DNA of 64,000 nucleotides from Aquilaria yunnanensis. Its lineage: Eukaryota > Streptophyta > Magnoliopsida > Malvales > Thymelaeaceae. The notes beneath the pieces are model-generated. The model had not been told where the DNA came from. It was given only the letters and a program-made list of their open reading frames with translations, and did no database searches. Below, one piece after another: positions 24,387 to 36,100 of this stretch. The position numbers and the translations under genes were made by a program. Position 1 is the stretch's first letter. The number at the start of each line of letters is the position of its first letter. The stretch covers positions 69,317,751 through 69,381,750 of the forward strand of contig CM077596.1 of assembly GCA_039654915.1 (NCBI GenBank). Reading direction: 5' to 3'.

Positions 24387-27166
24387 ATGTTGAGAGCGAG
24401 CTCAGTCTGCAATACTGCGAAGTCGCTTAAACGACTCCAGCAATCCTCAGCTGCTATTTCAGCCGTCTGCCTCCACCCTTACTCGCCTCGGGTTTTTCCT
24501 GCTCCATTTGCGGCCGCCGCCTCCGTCGCAGTCCGCCACCTCCGGACAGGCCGCGACCCCAGCATCAGGTGATTTCCCCAGTCTCTTTCGCTTACCATTT
24601 TTCTGAATCTCGATGTTTCGTTCCTAAAGCGGTTGAATCGGAAGCTACGAGATCACTCCACCAGTAAATTGGGGGATCCGAGTTGTGCCGGAGCAGAAAG
24701 CATTCGTGATCGAGAGGTTCGGGAAGTATGTCAAAACTCTTCCCTCTGGAATTCACTTCCTGATTCCGTTTGTGGATCGAATTGCTTATGTCCATTCGCT
24801 CAAGGAGGAAGCCATCCCCATCCCCGATCAGTCTGCCATTACCAAGGATAATGTCAGCATTTTAATCGATGGAGTTCTTTATGTTAAGGTCGATTCTATT
24901 TCTTTAGTTTGCTCTCTTCTTGTTGGATGTTCATATTTCATCGAATTTTTAGTGCTAATCTTCGTGTGTAGCTTACTTTCAGATTGAGGACCCGTTCCGT
25001 GCATCCTATGGTGTTGAGAACCCGATCTATGCTGTTATACAGCTTGCACAGACTACCATGCGAAGTGAGCTTGGTAAAATCACACTTGACAAGACGTTTG
25101 AGGAAAGGGACACTCTCAACGAGAAGATAGTGGTATGCGTTGTTTGTTTGCCTCGTCGAAACTTGTTGCTGCAATTCTTTCAGTTGTCTCTTGCTGCCTT
25201 TGTTAGATATTTTGGTGCTGATTACTGCAAAGGGCTGTTTGAGTGGAATGAAGATGTTAAGAGAACTCTAGAGGTCTTAATTTTTTTGAGTTCATAACAT
25301 AGAAATCTTTTGTTGGTTGAATCAATTTCTTTAGCACACCCAGAAATCCTCTAGGCTGGAGCTGTATCTAGAGCATGCAAATAGGGAGGTTGATATGCGC
25401 ATATGGGAGATAAGTAGTGCCTTAGTCGTGGACAAAATGATATCAGTAGATAAACCAAATCGTTACCTTGTTACACAATCCTGGCTTCCTTATCCCATAA
25501 TTTGCACGCTGTGATTTGTGGGATCTGGTGGCTGACATTTCTCCAAACTCACATTGCACAGTAGAGTCGGCTACCGTACCACATATAAATCATACTTCAT
25601 TCTAATGCTTTACATATTCCTTCATGATGATGGCTATAACCCGGCATGCTAGGTGTTTTGAGTCATTGGATGTGTTTTAAGCTTGAATTCTCAGACTATG
25701 CCTTTAGCAGATTCAGAGTGATTGGATTCAAATTTGTCTTTCCTTAATACACACCATTTTAGTTAGGTTTATGCTAGGGTCAAACAGAAGTTAAATTCTA
25801 CTGATTCTTTTTGAAATCAAATGATTGTTGCAGGAGGCAATTAATGTGGCTGCAAAAGCTTGGGGTCTCCGATGCCTCCGTTATGAGATTAGTGAGTCAA
25901 CTTTTAGAGTGGATGTTGATCTTGTGCTACTTCTTCAGAAACATCTTATGCATACGCTTTATTTTTCTTGTAGGGGATATATCTCCTCCTCGTGGAGTGA
26001 GGGCTGCTATGGAAATGCAGGCTGAAGCAGAGCGTAAAAAAAGGGCCCAGATTCTTGAATCTGAAGGTAACTTTGTGTAATGCTTATGTTCATTTCTTTA
26101 AGAAATGAGTTAAGATCTTCTTTCTTTGCATTGTATGCAGTATGGTATCATCTCTTTATGCGATATCTTTTATATTCATGTAATTTGATGTTCTGATAAA
26201 GTTCCCTCCAAATGTATGACAGGAGAGAGGCAGGCTAATGTCAACCGAGCCAAGGGTTAGTAGTTACTCTGCTTTTTTAAATTCTCAATAACAAATTTAA
26301 CATTTGATATTTTGCGATCTTTAATTTCTCTTAGATTAGGAGATAATTACACCTTGCCTGTTCATTAGGTGAGGCGGATGCAATCCTTGCTAAAGCTGAG
26401 GCTACAGCTAAAGGAATTGCCATGGTCTCACGAACACTCAAGGAAAGCGGAGGAGTGGAGGTATGCTTTTTCACCTCTTTGTTGTAACTAGAACAAAGAA
26501 TCATACATGTGACCAGCAGAATTAAAATGGATGGAGAATATCAAAACAGTTATACATTAATCAGGATTTAGTATTATTGCTTTCCCTGTTTTCCTTCCAT
26601 GTCTTCCTGTGTGAAAAAATGTTTACTTTTGTATACTTATTTTGGCGTGCAGTTTTCCTTGTATCAAATATTTTCAGTGCTGCTTGTTGCTTCTTATATG
26701 CAAATGCAAGGTGCATTTTGGCTGTTGATTCCTTGCAAATCTTTAACTTGGTAGAATTGTGCTTTTCTCAGGCAGCAAGTTTGAAGGTAGCCGAGCAATA
26801 CATTCAAGCATTTGGCAATATCGCCAAGGAGGTAAAATAAAGACATACTAATCATTTACAGACAGCTTGATTAAGTCATTTTTTTCTTAACTAAACTGTG
26901 TAATGTTCTGCCAGGGGACAACTATGTTTTTTCCTTCCAACAATGCAACTCTCGATGGGATGATTGCACAAGCTCTGATGATGTACAAAAAATTGATCTT
27001 GGATGTTTCCAAGGGGAATGATTCACATAAAACCGGTCCTGCTCTACCCGCAGGGTCAAGTGATGATCTGAAAAGCAAAGCTGTTGAGTACAATGATATC
27101 AGTCATCATGATCAACCAAAATTTTCCCTTCAAAGCCATAGGAGCAAGGACACAGATGAGAATTAG
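24387..27166 (+). CDS. Stomatin-like protein 2-type (SPFH/band 7), mitochondrial, copy 2
   Basis: Nine exons: 24387-24568, 24645-24888, 24983-25132, 25834-25891, 25974-26066, 26223-26255, 26369-26460, 26772-26831 and 26915-27166, giving 387 residues. It is close to plant mitochondrial stomatin-like proteins: a presequence starting [19 protein letters not shown], then [20 protein letters not shown], the full SPFH block ([40 protein letters not shown]) and the coiled-coil start [19 protein letters not shown]. Exon 6 is only 33 nt and reads [12 protein letters not shown]; the [10 protein letters not shown] segment seen in copy 1, and known in relatives, is missing, shortening the coiled coil. 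The C-terminus [15 protein letters not shown] is normal, with a longer polar tail. Exons 3, 4, 5 and 8 match the lengths of the matching exons in copy 1 (150, 58, 93 and 60 nt). Sequence conservation suggests this is the main functional copy. Confidence 0.93.
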
Positions 27167-28293
27167 ATTGAGCGATCCAATTGGTAATTCACGCTCCTAT
27201 TTGTCTTGAAGTGGTCTACTTGGATGGGTAGAATTGATAACGGTAAGACTTTGGATTTACAGACAACTTTGACTGGTAAATTTCTTTTTGGTGTTAGAGA
27301 ATTGTGCAGATCTCACGGATTCTTTTCTTTTTTGGGGGGTTAAATGTTCTTTAATGCCTAAACTGAGATACCATCAAATGATTGACATTCTTAACTCAAT
27401 TATTTCTCCTTCCTGTATTTCTAGTCTTCCTCCCAGCAATGCGATCTCTGTGTCTTGCCTGCAGGCCGCTGCTTGAATAGCGGTGATGTAATGGTGCAAA
27501 ACTCTGAATTCGATGTTACTATTTTATTTTCTTTTTCTCTTCCCCTCCAGCCACCTCTGAAATTTTAAGCAGCCCTAGCATAAAATGGAAAATTTGTCAA
27601 TATGGCTAAATTGTACAGCTGGTCTTTGAACCATACCATCTGTTGGTAAAGGGTAAAGGTGGTGCCTAGACTAGAGAACGTTGCAAAGTGCTCCCCAAAC
27701 AATGCGGATGTTGCACGAATGATTCTTACTTCTCGTTCCCTCTATTAGACTCTGTAAGGAACAAAAAGTATGATGGATAAAAGATTTATGAGTAATTTAC
27801 TTTATTAAGTTTTTTAAATTTGTTTGTTCTTGTCCTAACTGTAAAGTCTACCACCGGATAATGATGACTTGTTATATAAAATAATTTCTCATGCAAACAA
27901 TTTTCATTTATTTTTTGTTTGAGAAAGCTTATATGGGAAGTGTCATGTGAACTTCTGCTGTTGTTTTGAATTAGATAGTTGGACAATTCATGCATCCAAC
28001 GATTAGTTTAGGGGCTACTTTACAACATTTGTTGTTTTAGAGACCACTCTGGAATAGAGGATATAGTTCAAGAGCTAGCACTGCAATTTAGGCAGTATAT
28101 ATTGAAAAGGTCAGAAGCAAGTTGACCGTAGAAACCATGGGACGAAATTGTTGGCACCAACAAACTAGCCTGAAAAATAGTAGGTATCCCGGAATCGCTC
28201 TGGTACATATAGCACAGAGATGACATTGTTCAGCCCCAAAAGCCAAAATTTCTGTCAACTTACCTCCCATCGATATTACTTGATCCTGTAACC
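27167..28293. other. 3' flank of stomatin copy 2 and intergenic DNA
   Basis: Likely 3' untranslated region up to about 27,600. No further gene recognised. Confidence 0.5.
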
Positions 28294-28611
28294 ATGGGAG
28301 GGTGTGCGAGCCTGCCGAAATCGGACGAGATCAGGAGGGTGAAAGAGGCTCCCTCTCCAGACCCCAAGAATGCGGATGCTGACAGCTCTGCTGAGGGTGC
28401 TCTTCCGAAGGACTCCAACGGCAATGAGGCCGAGAAGAAAGACACTGAAGGCGACGACGTTTCGGTTTCGGAGACAAAGCAGGAGCGTAAGGAGGAGAGT
28501 GCTGGTGAGGTTAAGAACGATAAGGCGGAGGTTGAGTCTCCAAAGGAGAAATCCAGCAGAGAAGAAGACAACAGAAAGCCCGACAATGATGCCCCTCTCA
28601 TCATTCTCTGA
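28294..28611 (+). CDS. Small acidic protein with N-myristoylation signal
   Basis: A single-exon ORF of 105 residues starting MGGCASLPKSD. Gly2 followed by Gly and Cys4 fits N-myristoylation with nearby palmitoylation, so plasma-membrane attachment is likely. The rest is very rich in Glu, Lys, Asp and Ser, without hydrophobic segments, and reads as disordered, ending DNDAPLIIL. Codon content is GC-richer than the flanks, which supports coding. I recognise no defined domain; plants have several such small MGGC-type proteins of unknown function. Minus-strand ORFs over the same bases are shadows. Confidence 0.75.
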   Translation: MGGCASLPKSDEIRRVKEAPSPDPKNADADSSAEGALPKDSNGNEAEKKDTEGDDVSVSETKQERKEESAGEVKNDKAEVESPKEKSSREEDNRKPDNDAPLIIL

Positions 28612-28894
28612 GAGCGCTCCGGTGATCCGCAATATAATCTTATAAACCGATGTACTGTTTTTAGCTTGAGCAATCTGCTTAATCACAACCATCCCATATC
28701 ACAAATGCAAGCCATGGCCATGGGTGTGCTTTTATTTCATTTGTTAGTTAGGCCTAACAAAACACACAAATCCCAATTACGCTTGCGACTGACAAGGGTC
28801 CAACTGCATGTTGGTTGGGAGATTCACGAAGGAATGATCGAGGAAGATGTATGTGTATATGTTCGGACTGACACCCATCAATAAAAATAAGGGA

Positions 28895-29605
28895 AAAGGA
28901 ACAGTCAAATGAGATAAATGGACACTTATATTTAGCAAGAGAAAATGAAGCTACAAGCAAAACAACAAGTTACTGAATATTAAGAGGAACATGCAAAATT
29001 AACATGGAACAATAAGATGAGACAATGGAAAATTTATATTTATTAAGAGAACAAGAAGCGATTAATACGAAACAACTACAAATATAGTAAGCATCTATTA
29101 AGTATTAGGAGGAACATGTAGATTTAACATGGAACAGTAAGATAAAACAAATGAATAATTATATTTAGGAAGAGAATATGAAGCATCTAACAAAGAATAA
29201 TTATTACAAACATAACAAGCAGTTATTGAATATTAAAAGGAATAAATAGATTTGCCAGATAATAATAAAATAAGACAAATAAACAACTATATTGAACAAT
29301 AGAACATTAAGCATTTGACAAGGAAAAACTACAATTATAGCAAGTAGCTTTTAAATATCAAAAGAAACATATAGATTTGTTAGGTAATAACAAGATGTGA
29401 TAAAAGAATAATTATATTCAACAAAAGAATAATAATAATCTAATAAAGAACATCTACTACACATATAACAAACAAACATTAAATAGCAAAAGGAGCAGAT
29501 GGATTGTCAAAGAACAATAATATACATCAAATGAATAACTAAATTTAGTTAGAAAATAAGAACAATCTGACCAAGAACAACTTCAACATAACAGTTAGTT
29601 ACGGC
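28895..29605. repeat. Tandem array, about 125-bp unit, about 5-6 copies
   Basis: Units start near 28988, 29113, 29241, 29365 and 29493 (spacing 124-128), with a partial diverged unit before the first. Each contains a version of 'aacatgtagattt', 'aataagat', 'atgaataattatattta', 'agcatctaacaaag' and 'attaaatattaaaagg'. Units differ by many substitutions, so the array is old. It lies between the small myristoylated gene and MutS2. Confidence 0.8.
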
Positions 29606-30117
29606 GTGATGACATTATCGTAATTTATAAGAATTTAATATGCAGTGACAGTTTTGTAAACAATAAGATATTAGGTATATCTTTTGTACCTAGTAACACA
29701 ATATAGTTACTTTCAAAATTACACAAAATGAGACATCTTAGGTAAAAGACCCATAAATTTAAATGATGCCACACTTTAAAATTATTAGATATTTAGAAAC
29801 TGTCCAGCTACAACGAGAGTTCTTCAATATTTCACACAGTAAATACTTCACCTTTTAACTGTTCTATTATATCTTCTAACTTTGTGCTTCATAATGATTT
29901 TGAGTATATAAAAAAAAATTGGAGACAATAAAGCTTATGTGGCGGCCTGTTAAATAATTACCGCTCAAAGTGTATTAGACATCAGCTCGTTTAACTGAAA
30001 CACTAGTGGATAACCTGAAAGTGGAAAACCAAGTTCTAATTTCTCCCTCTACAGCTCAGATTGGGAAAATTATAGATATGGCTTTTTCATAGACAGACAA
30101 CGAAAAGGGGAAGATCA
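29606..30117. promoter_or_regulatory. Upstream region of MutS2 gene
   Basis: About 500 bp of AT-rich sequence before the MutS2 start codon. A possible TATA-like 'tatataaa' lies near 29908. The transcription start is not determined. Confidence 0.35.
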
Positions 30118-33100
30118 ATGGTGCTTCACGGTGCGGCGTTCGCCACTGTTGGTAACTTTCCGGTTGCAATTCACTGGACGACAAAGCTTCGCGGTTTCAG
30201 AGTCAAGGTACTCTCATCGGCCGGCGACTGGAACCAGCAGTCGACTAAAGTTAAGTACGAGAGTCTCAGAGTTCTGGAATGGGACAAGCTCTGCGACTCG
30301 GTCGCGTCCTACGCCAGTACTTCATTGGGTCGCGAAGCCATTAAGGCCCAGCTGTGGTCGCTCGACCAGAGCTTCCAGGAGAGCTTGAGGCTTCTACAAG
30401 AAACTAACGCTGCCGTCAGAATGCGCCACCATGGCTCTTTTAGCTTAGACTTCACTGCTGTTGACCTTTATCTGGTGGGTGATGTCTGCATTTCCGTTTC
30501 CCGCTTTCTGGTGGTTTTGGAGGATGGTGACTGACGTGAACCTGTTCGTTTTAATGTCCCTGAAGGTCCAATCCGCGCTGCGACGCGTTAGGGGGAGCTT
30601 ACCTTTGGCTGCCAATGAAGCAATGGCTCTTCTGTCCCTTCTGCAGTTAACTGAAGTTTTGCAGTTTAATCTGAAAGCTGCAGTCAAGGAGGACGCTGAC
30701 TGGTACGAACGGTTTATGCCTCTTAGCCAAATGGTAAACTCTAGGTACCTTCTCAATGTTAATTTGCCACTTGTTTAGTTATTCTTTTTCTGAATGTTCA
30801 CTTAATTTCAGATTATGGAGCTGGTCGTTAATCGAGGTTTAACAAGCTCAATACAACAAGTTATGGATGAAGATGGATCCGTTAAAGACTCTGCTGTTAG
30901 TTCCTTTTCCACCTTGCCTTCTTTCTGCTTCTCGCGTCTCATGCATATCCCAACTTTTTAAGTTCCCATTTTAGGCATATTTTCTTCTTACATTTTCTCT
31001 ATTCATTTCTCTCCTTGAAAGCAATAAGAAATCTGTAATCCTATTATGTAACTTTAGGCCTTGAAGATTATTGTTTGCATAATTTTGACTCACTTCATCT
31101 GTTTCCTTTTGCTTATTTATTTATTTCTATAACAATCTCAGAGTGCTGCTCTTAGAAAAGCACGGGATCAAGTGCGATCCCTGGAAAGGAAGGTGATGGC
31201 TTTTTTCTTAAATCTTCTTTATGTGTACTTACTCACATATCTTTATTTGTGGCATGGAAACTCTTTTACAGCATTTCAATGTTAACCTTGTGCACCTATC
31301 CCTCATTTGGTTATTGCCCTTTATGGGGGCAGTATTAGTTCGCTTATACAGTGTACCATGAACACATGTTAGTTTCCTTTAAGAGCTTCAAAAAATACTA
31401 AGAATGAATAGATTTTCAACCTATTGTAAGATTAGTTTCCCTGCCATGTGTTCTTTTATAATATTGTTTTTTCATACATATTATCACAAAGCAATAAGCA
31501 ATACACAAGTGTGTCTCCAAAGATAAAAAATAAAAATACACCCCACTTTCCAGTTTGGTTGAGTAAGTCATGCCTATACCTTCCTGTTCCATGACCAAAT
31601 TGAGGCTTATCAGATCAGAGAACCTCACATTTAACCTAGGCCTGAAGACTTGAAGTATAAGCATATTTTGTCTGAAAAAGGAGCTACATACAATGATTGT
31701 CAAGGTTCTCTTGTATGCATTAAATAAAACAGAACTTGATATGACAAACATGAAATTGGGGCCTTTAGATTAGAGCAGCTAGAACCTGCTCTCAATGTGA
31801 TTTCATCTGACATTGAATGGTCTTAATGTGGTATTAGTCTCTATCTTAGTCCTTTTTTCTGAGGCATGGTTGCTTTCATTTTCTTCTATGGTTTTATTAT
31901 CTTAAAGATTTGTTCTCCTCCGCTCAGTTGCATCAACTACTGGAGGGTCTAATTAGGAGTGAAATGGGTGAAACATCTTCTATGGTAAGCTCCAGTCTAA
32001 GTGTGAAGGCTCATTTTTCTGTTTCAGATGGCTGTCCTGATGATAACTGTCTGTTCTTTATTGGTTCAGCAAGTCTGTAATTTTCATGGTAGATGGTGTA
32101 TAAGATTGGGGGCTGATCAACCAACTAGTTTCAAAGGGCTACTGTTGTCCAGGTGCAGAACTAAAACACTTAATAGCCACCCTGTTGATTTTCAAGAAGT
32201 ATAAAACAGCAATCTCTCTCTCTCTCTCTCTCTCTCTGAGCCGCACACACAAACTCACACTGCACTCATGCACACACAAAGCCAGCTGCATGTCATAACT
32301 CTCTGGTGCACTAACTGCTCAGTAGAATGTGGAACTTCTCTATCATCATATGCAGGAAAATTTATATCATTGAATGGGAAACTGTTAACCACCTGGCAAA
32401 TGGTAAAGAGGTCACTCATTATAATGATGGTGACAAAAGCCACCTCGAATTGGCTTTTGTTGCACGGATTCTTATTCTGAACTCCTTATTCTTGTCCATT
32501 TCCTTACTGCCTATATTATCACAGTTTTTTTATGTTAATCAGTATATCTTCCCCAACAAGATTTATTCAGTAAATTGGATGACGTTTCTTTTGGCATTTT
32601 GGACAGCTAGTCTATTGATTTACATAATCAGGAAAGGCACTTACGTTCTGAAACTTTCACCTGTCATGTGACCAATAGTTTTAGCTTTTGATAATAGAAG
32701 CTCTGAAAGTGATTGAGATTTGTTGCACATCAAATTATTTTCTTATGGTTGCAAAAGAAAAAACCAGGAATGGAAACAAACAACAGTTATTGGTTGCTTC
32801 TTCTTCTTCTTCTCTCTCTCTCTCTCTCTCTCTCTCTTTCAGCATCTGCGCCTTGTGTAACAAATTCCTGAAAGGTAATATATTTTGAAGTGGCCCAGGA
32901 ACAGATAGCATTATAGAGCCACTACCAGTTGTTCCCTCAAATGATGATTTGCAGCAAGCAAGAGCACAGGCAGCCAGGGCTGAGGAAGATGTGCTTATGA
33001 TGTTAACTAAAAAGGTTGCTGGTCTGATCTAGTACATTTCCAATGCGCTAATTACATTTTGCTTATTATATCTATTAACTTTTCTGTAATCTAAATAGAT

Positions 33101-36100
33101 GCAAATGGGTGTCGAGGATATTGAAAAAATATTGAGCAGTGCAATTCAGTTGGATATGGTAATGCCAATGGCTCACCTCTACTCTTATTTGAGGATTGTG
33201 CACAGCTATCATGAGAACTGCTTTGTGTGTGTGTGTGTGTGTGTGTTTGTGTGTGTGTTTGATTCAGTGTGTATTGGAGGATCCAAATATCAGGTATCAT
33301 TTCAATATCTTCAATCACTCTTGAACTGCTTTATATATTTTCATCAGATCTTTCTGAGCATGACTGTGGTTGATCATCTCCTGGTCCCTGTTCTTCAAAA
33401 GCCCACAAGTTTTCAAACTGTACCCAGATGAAAAGAAGACCCATGAGGCCCTTAATAAACTTAAGCCTAAATGACTCATCAATTTGAACTTTTTAATTTT
33501 TTTTCAGAATATATAAGAGATTAGGCAAAGGTAGCCTCAATTGCAGATGCAAGTAGGCAAGGTAGTCCTAGATTGTATTGGCATACCCAAGTAGACCATT
33601 GAAACACATTGATGCATAAAAGTGAAAGGCTAGATATGGGAAAGGGGAAAAGAGGCAACGGTGCTGATACTTCAAAGGGATTTTGGTCCTCTTGAGGTTC
33701 TGTAGGAATTTACTAGTATAACAGCCAATTACAGACACAGGATTCTTAAGAACCAATCCCAACTTGTAGATTGATTGAGTTATGCTGTTAAGATATATAT
33801 ATCTCCATTTCTCTTGACTTGTGGATGCTCATCATCTATTCTGGCGGAATAAAATCTTGCCTTTTACGTGTAGATAAATGCTCGTGCAAGTTTTAGCTTA
33901 ACATTTGGAGGCACAAGTCCTGATATTTTCTTACCAGAGGATAATGATGGAAGTTTAGTAACTCAGTCCAATGGACACAGAAACAAACTCTCAAATGCTT
34001 CTCACCCCAAACGAGAGTGGACTCTTTATCTACCTAAAGCTTATCATCCTTTATTACTTCAGCAGCACAGGAAAAAACTGCAGAGAGCCCAGAAGGATGT
34101 CAGGAATGCTGCTTCTGTAAGTTGCATAGTGTTCACCATTTTCTGTTAGTAGTTTTTATCTCATTACACAAGATAAGCTGGAGAGTAAATTTCACATGGT
34201 ACCTTCTAGACATCAATTTTCTTTTCCCATTTAACTGACATAGTTTTATCCCTAATTGTGCCCTGTTTATCATTTTAAAAGTGGGCACGTATCATGGTGA
34301 TTGTAATTTATCCTCAGGCATTCCAGATTGTCTTACTCTTGCTTCTTTTTCTCGTCCCACTCTCCTGACTTAGGAATACAGAAGCAAAAAATTCCAAGGG
34401 GAGAGTGCAGCTGGAAAAGGACTGGGGAATCCAGATCTTTCATCCTCAGAATCACAGGTATCTTCCTATTGTATTATCAGCTAGCAACAGGAGTCAACTT
34501 TTTGGCTGCTGATTTATGTTGGTTTCATATCATGCTCAATTAAATAGATTTTCTTCGACCTCCAGGTTAAATCACTGGAACAAGCTTGCCCAGTGCCAGT
34601 TGATTTTTTCATTGCTCGCAAGACAAGAGTAGTAGTCATAACAGGCCCAAATACAGGGGGTAAAACAATATGCTTAAAGACAGTTGGATTGGCTGCTTTG
34701 ATGGCTAAATCAGGCAAAATTCTTTTTGCTGTCTTGTTTTTGACGTGGTGTCTTAACTTTTGAATGGAGTTTTTTATTAACTTCTGGAAATTCATGAGTT
34801 ATTGATACAATAGCTTTATCTCAGTTAAAATCTTTTGGCATGCCAGCAACATAAACTTAATGCCTAGTAGGCTAAGAATGTATGCACTGTGCCTAGTGGA
34901 TTGAAATACAGGCACACAAAATTTTCCCGCATAATAGTTGTGCATGCTATACTCTCACTCTTTCTCCTGGTAGATTTGATTAGAATCCATCAACTTCTGT
35001 CCCGCATCTACAACCTTAATCAAGGAGGAAGCAACATTTGCTTCTAACATCTTTCTTGCTAGATCATACTTATGTTGCATAGTCATACGTTCACATTTAA
35101 TGTTGCAGGTCTTTATGTTTTATCCTCAGAATCTGCACAAATTCCTTGGTTTGACTCAGTTTTTGCCGATATTGGAGATGAACAGTCCTTGTCACAATCA
35201 CTGTCTACTTTCTCTGGTCACCTAAAACAAATAAGCGTAAGATTGCAATTTTTTCTCCTAAAAGCTATTCTATCTTTTTAAGATGTGTTTTGTTAAAGAG
35301 GGAGAGTGATTTCTTATACATGATACATTAGTTTAAAGCATAAGTTAAGATGAATCATTGTTGAAGGTAATTATTAAAGCGTCCAACCTAAAACCAATTG
35401 GCAATAGGTGGAGAGGCCTCATTACTATATAAAGCATTGACTTAGCCCCTTTTCTTGGCCATGTGGGATTTTCCCACTTAACACGCCCCCTCACGTGTAG
35501 GCCACTTCGGCTCTATCACGTGGGTTATTTTCGGCAATGGCTGAGGCAATTTTAAACTTGCTCTGATACCATGTTAAAGCGTCCAACCTAAAACCAATTG
35601 GCAATAGGTGGAGAGGCCTTATTACTATATAAAGCATTGACTTAACCCCTTTTCTTGGCCATGTGGGATTTTCCCACTTAACAGTAATCATGTTTTATGC
35701 TCTGCTAGTTTTACATTTACTCTTCTTTAGTTACAATTCTCTTTTGAAGTTGGCTGAACATTTCTGAATAAACTTGTCATAGATCAAAACACTCTTCTGG
35801 TCTTTCAAAAAAGAAAATTCCAGGCTTCTTTGCACAAAGTAAAAAATAAAGCTCATTTCGTGATGCAATTTCTGATGCTTCTTTAGTATGCTTTGTGTTC
35901 TTTATGATAAGAAATATGTAAAGTTAATTTTTCTTCCTTGCAGGACATCAAGTCCCAATCTACAAGTCTATCACTGGTGCTATTAGATGAAGTATGTTCT
36001 GTCGTTAGAAATGGTTTGATGGCGGCCCTGGTCATTTGTACCCAGGAAAGAAAAGCCACTTAATAACAGAAGAAGTGATAATCTGCTTGCTGTTGTAGGT

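Noticed and set aside
28260..28692. Two overlapping minus-strand ORFs of about 137 codons
   Set aside because: Antisense shadows of the GC-rich, repetitive codons of the small myristoylated gene.
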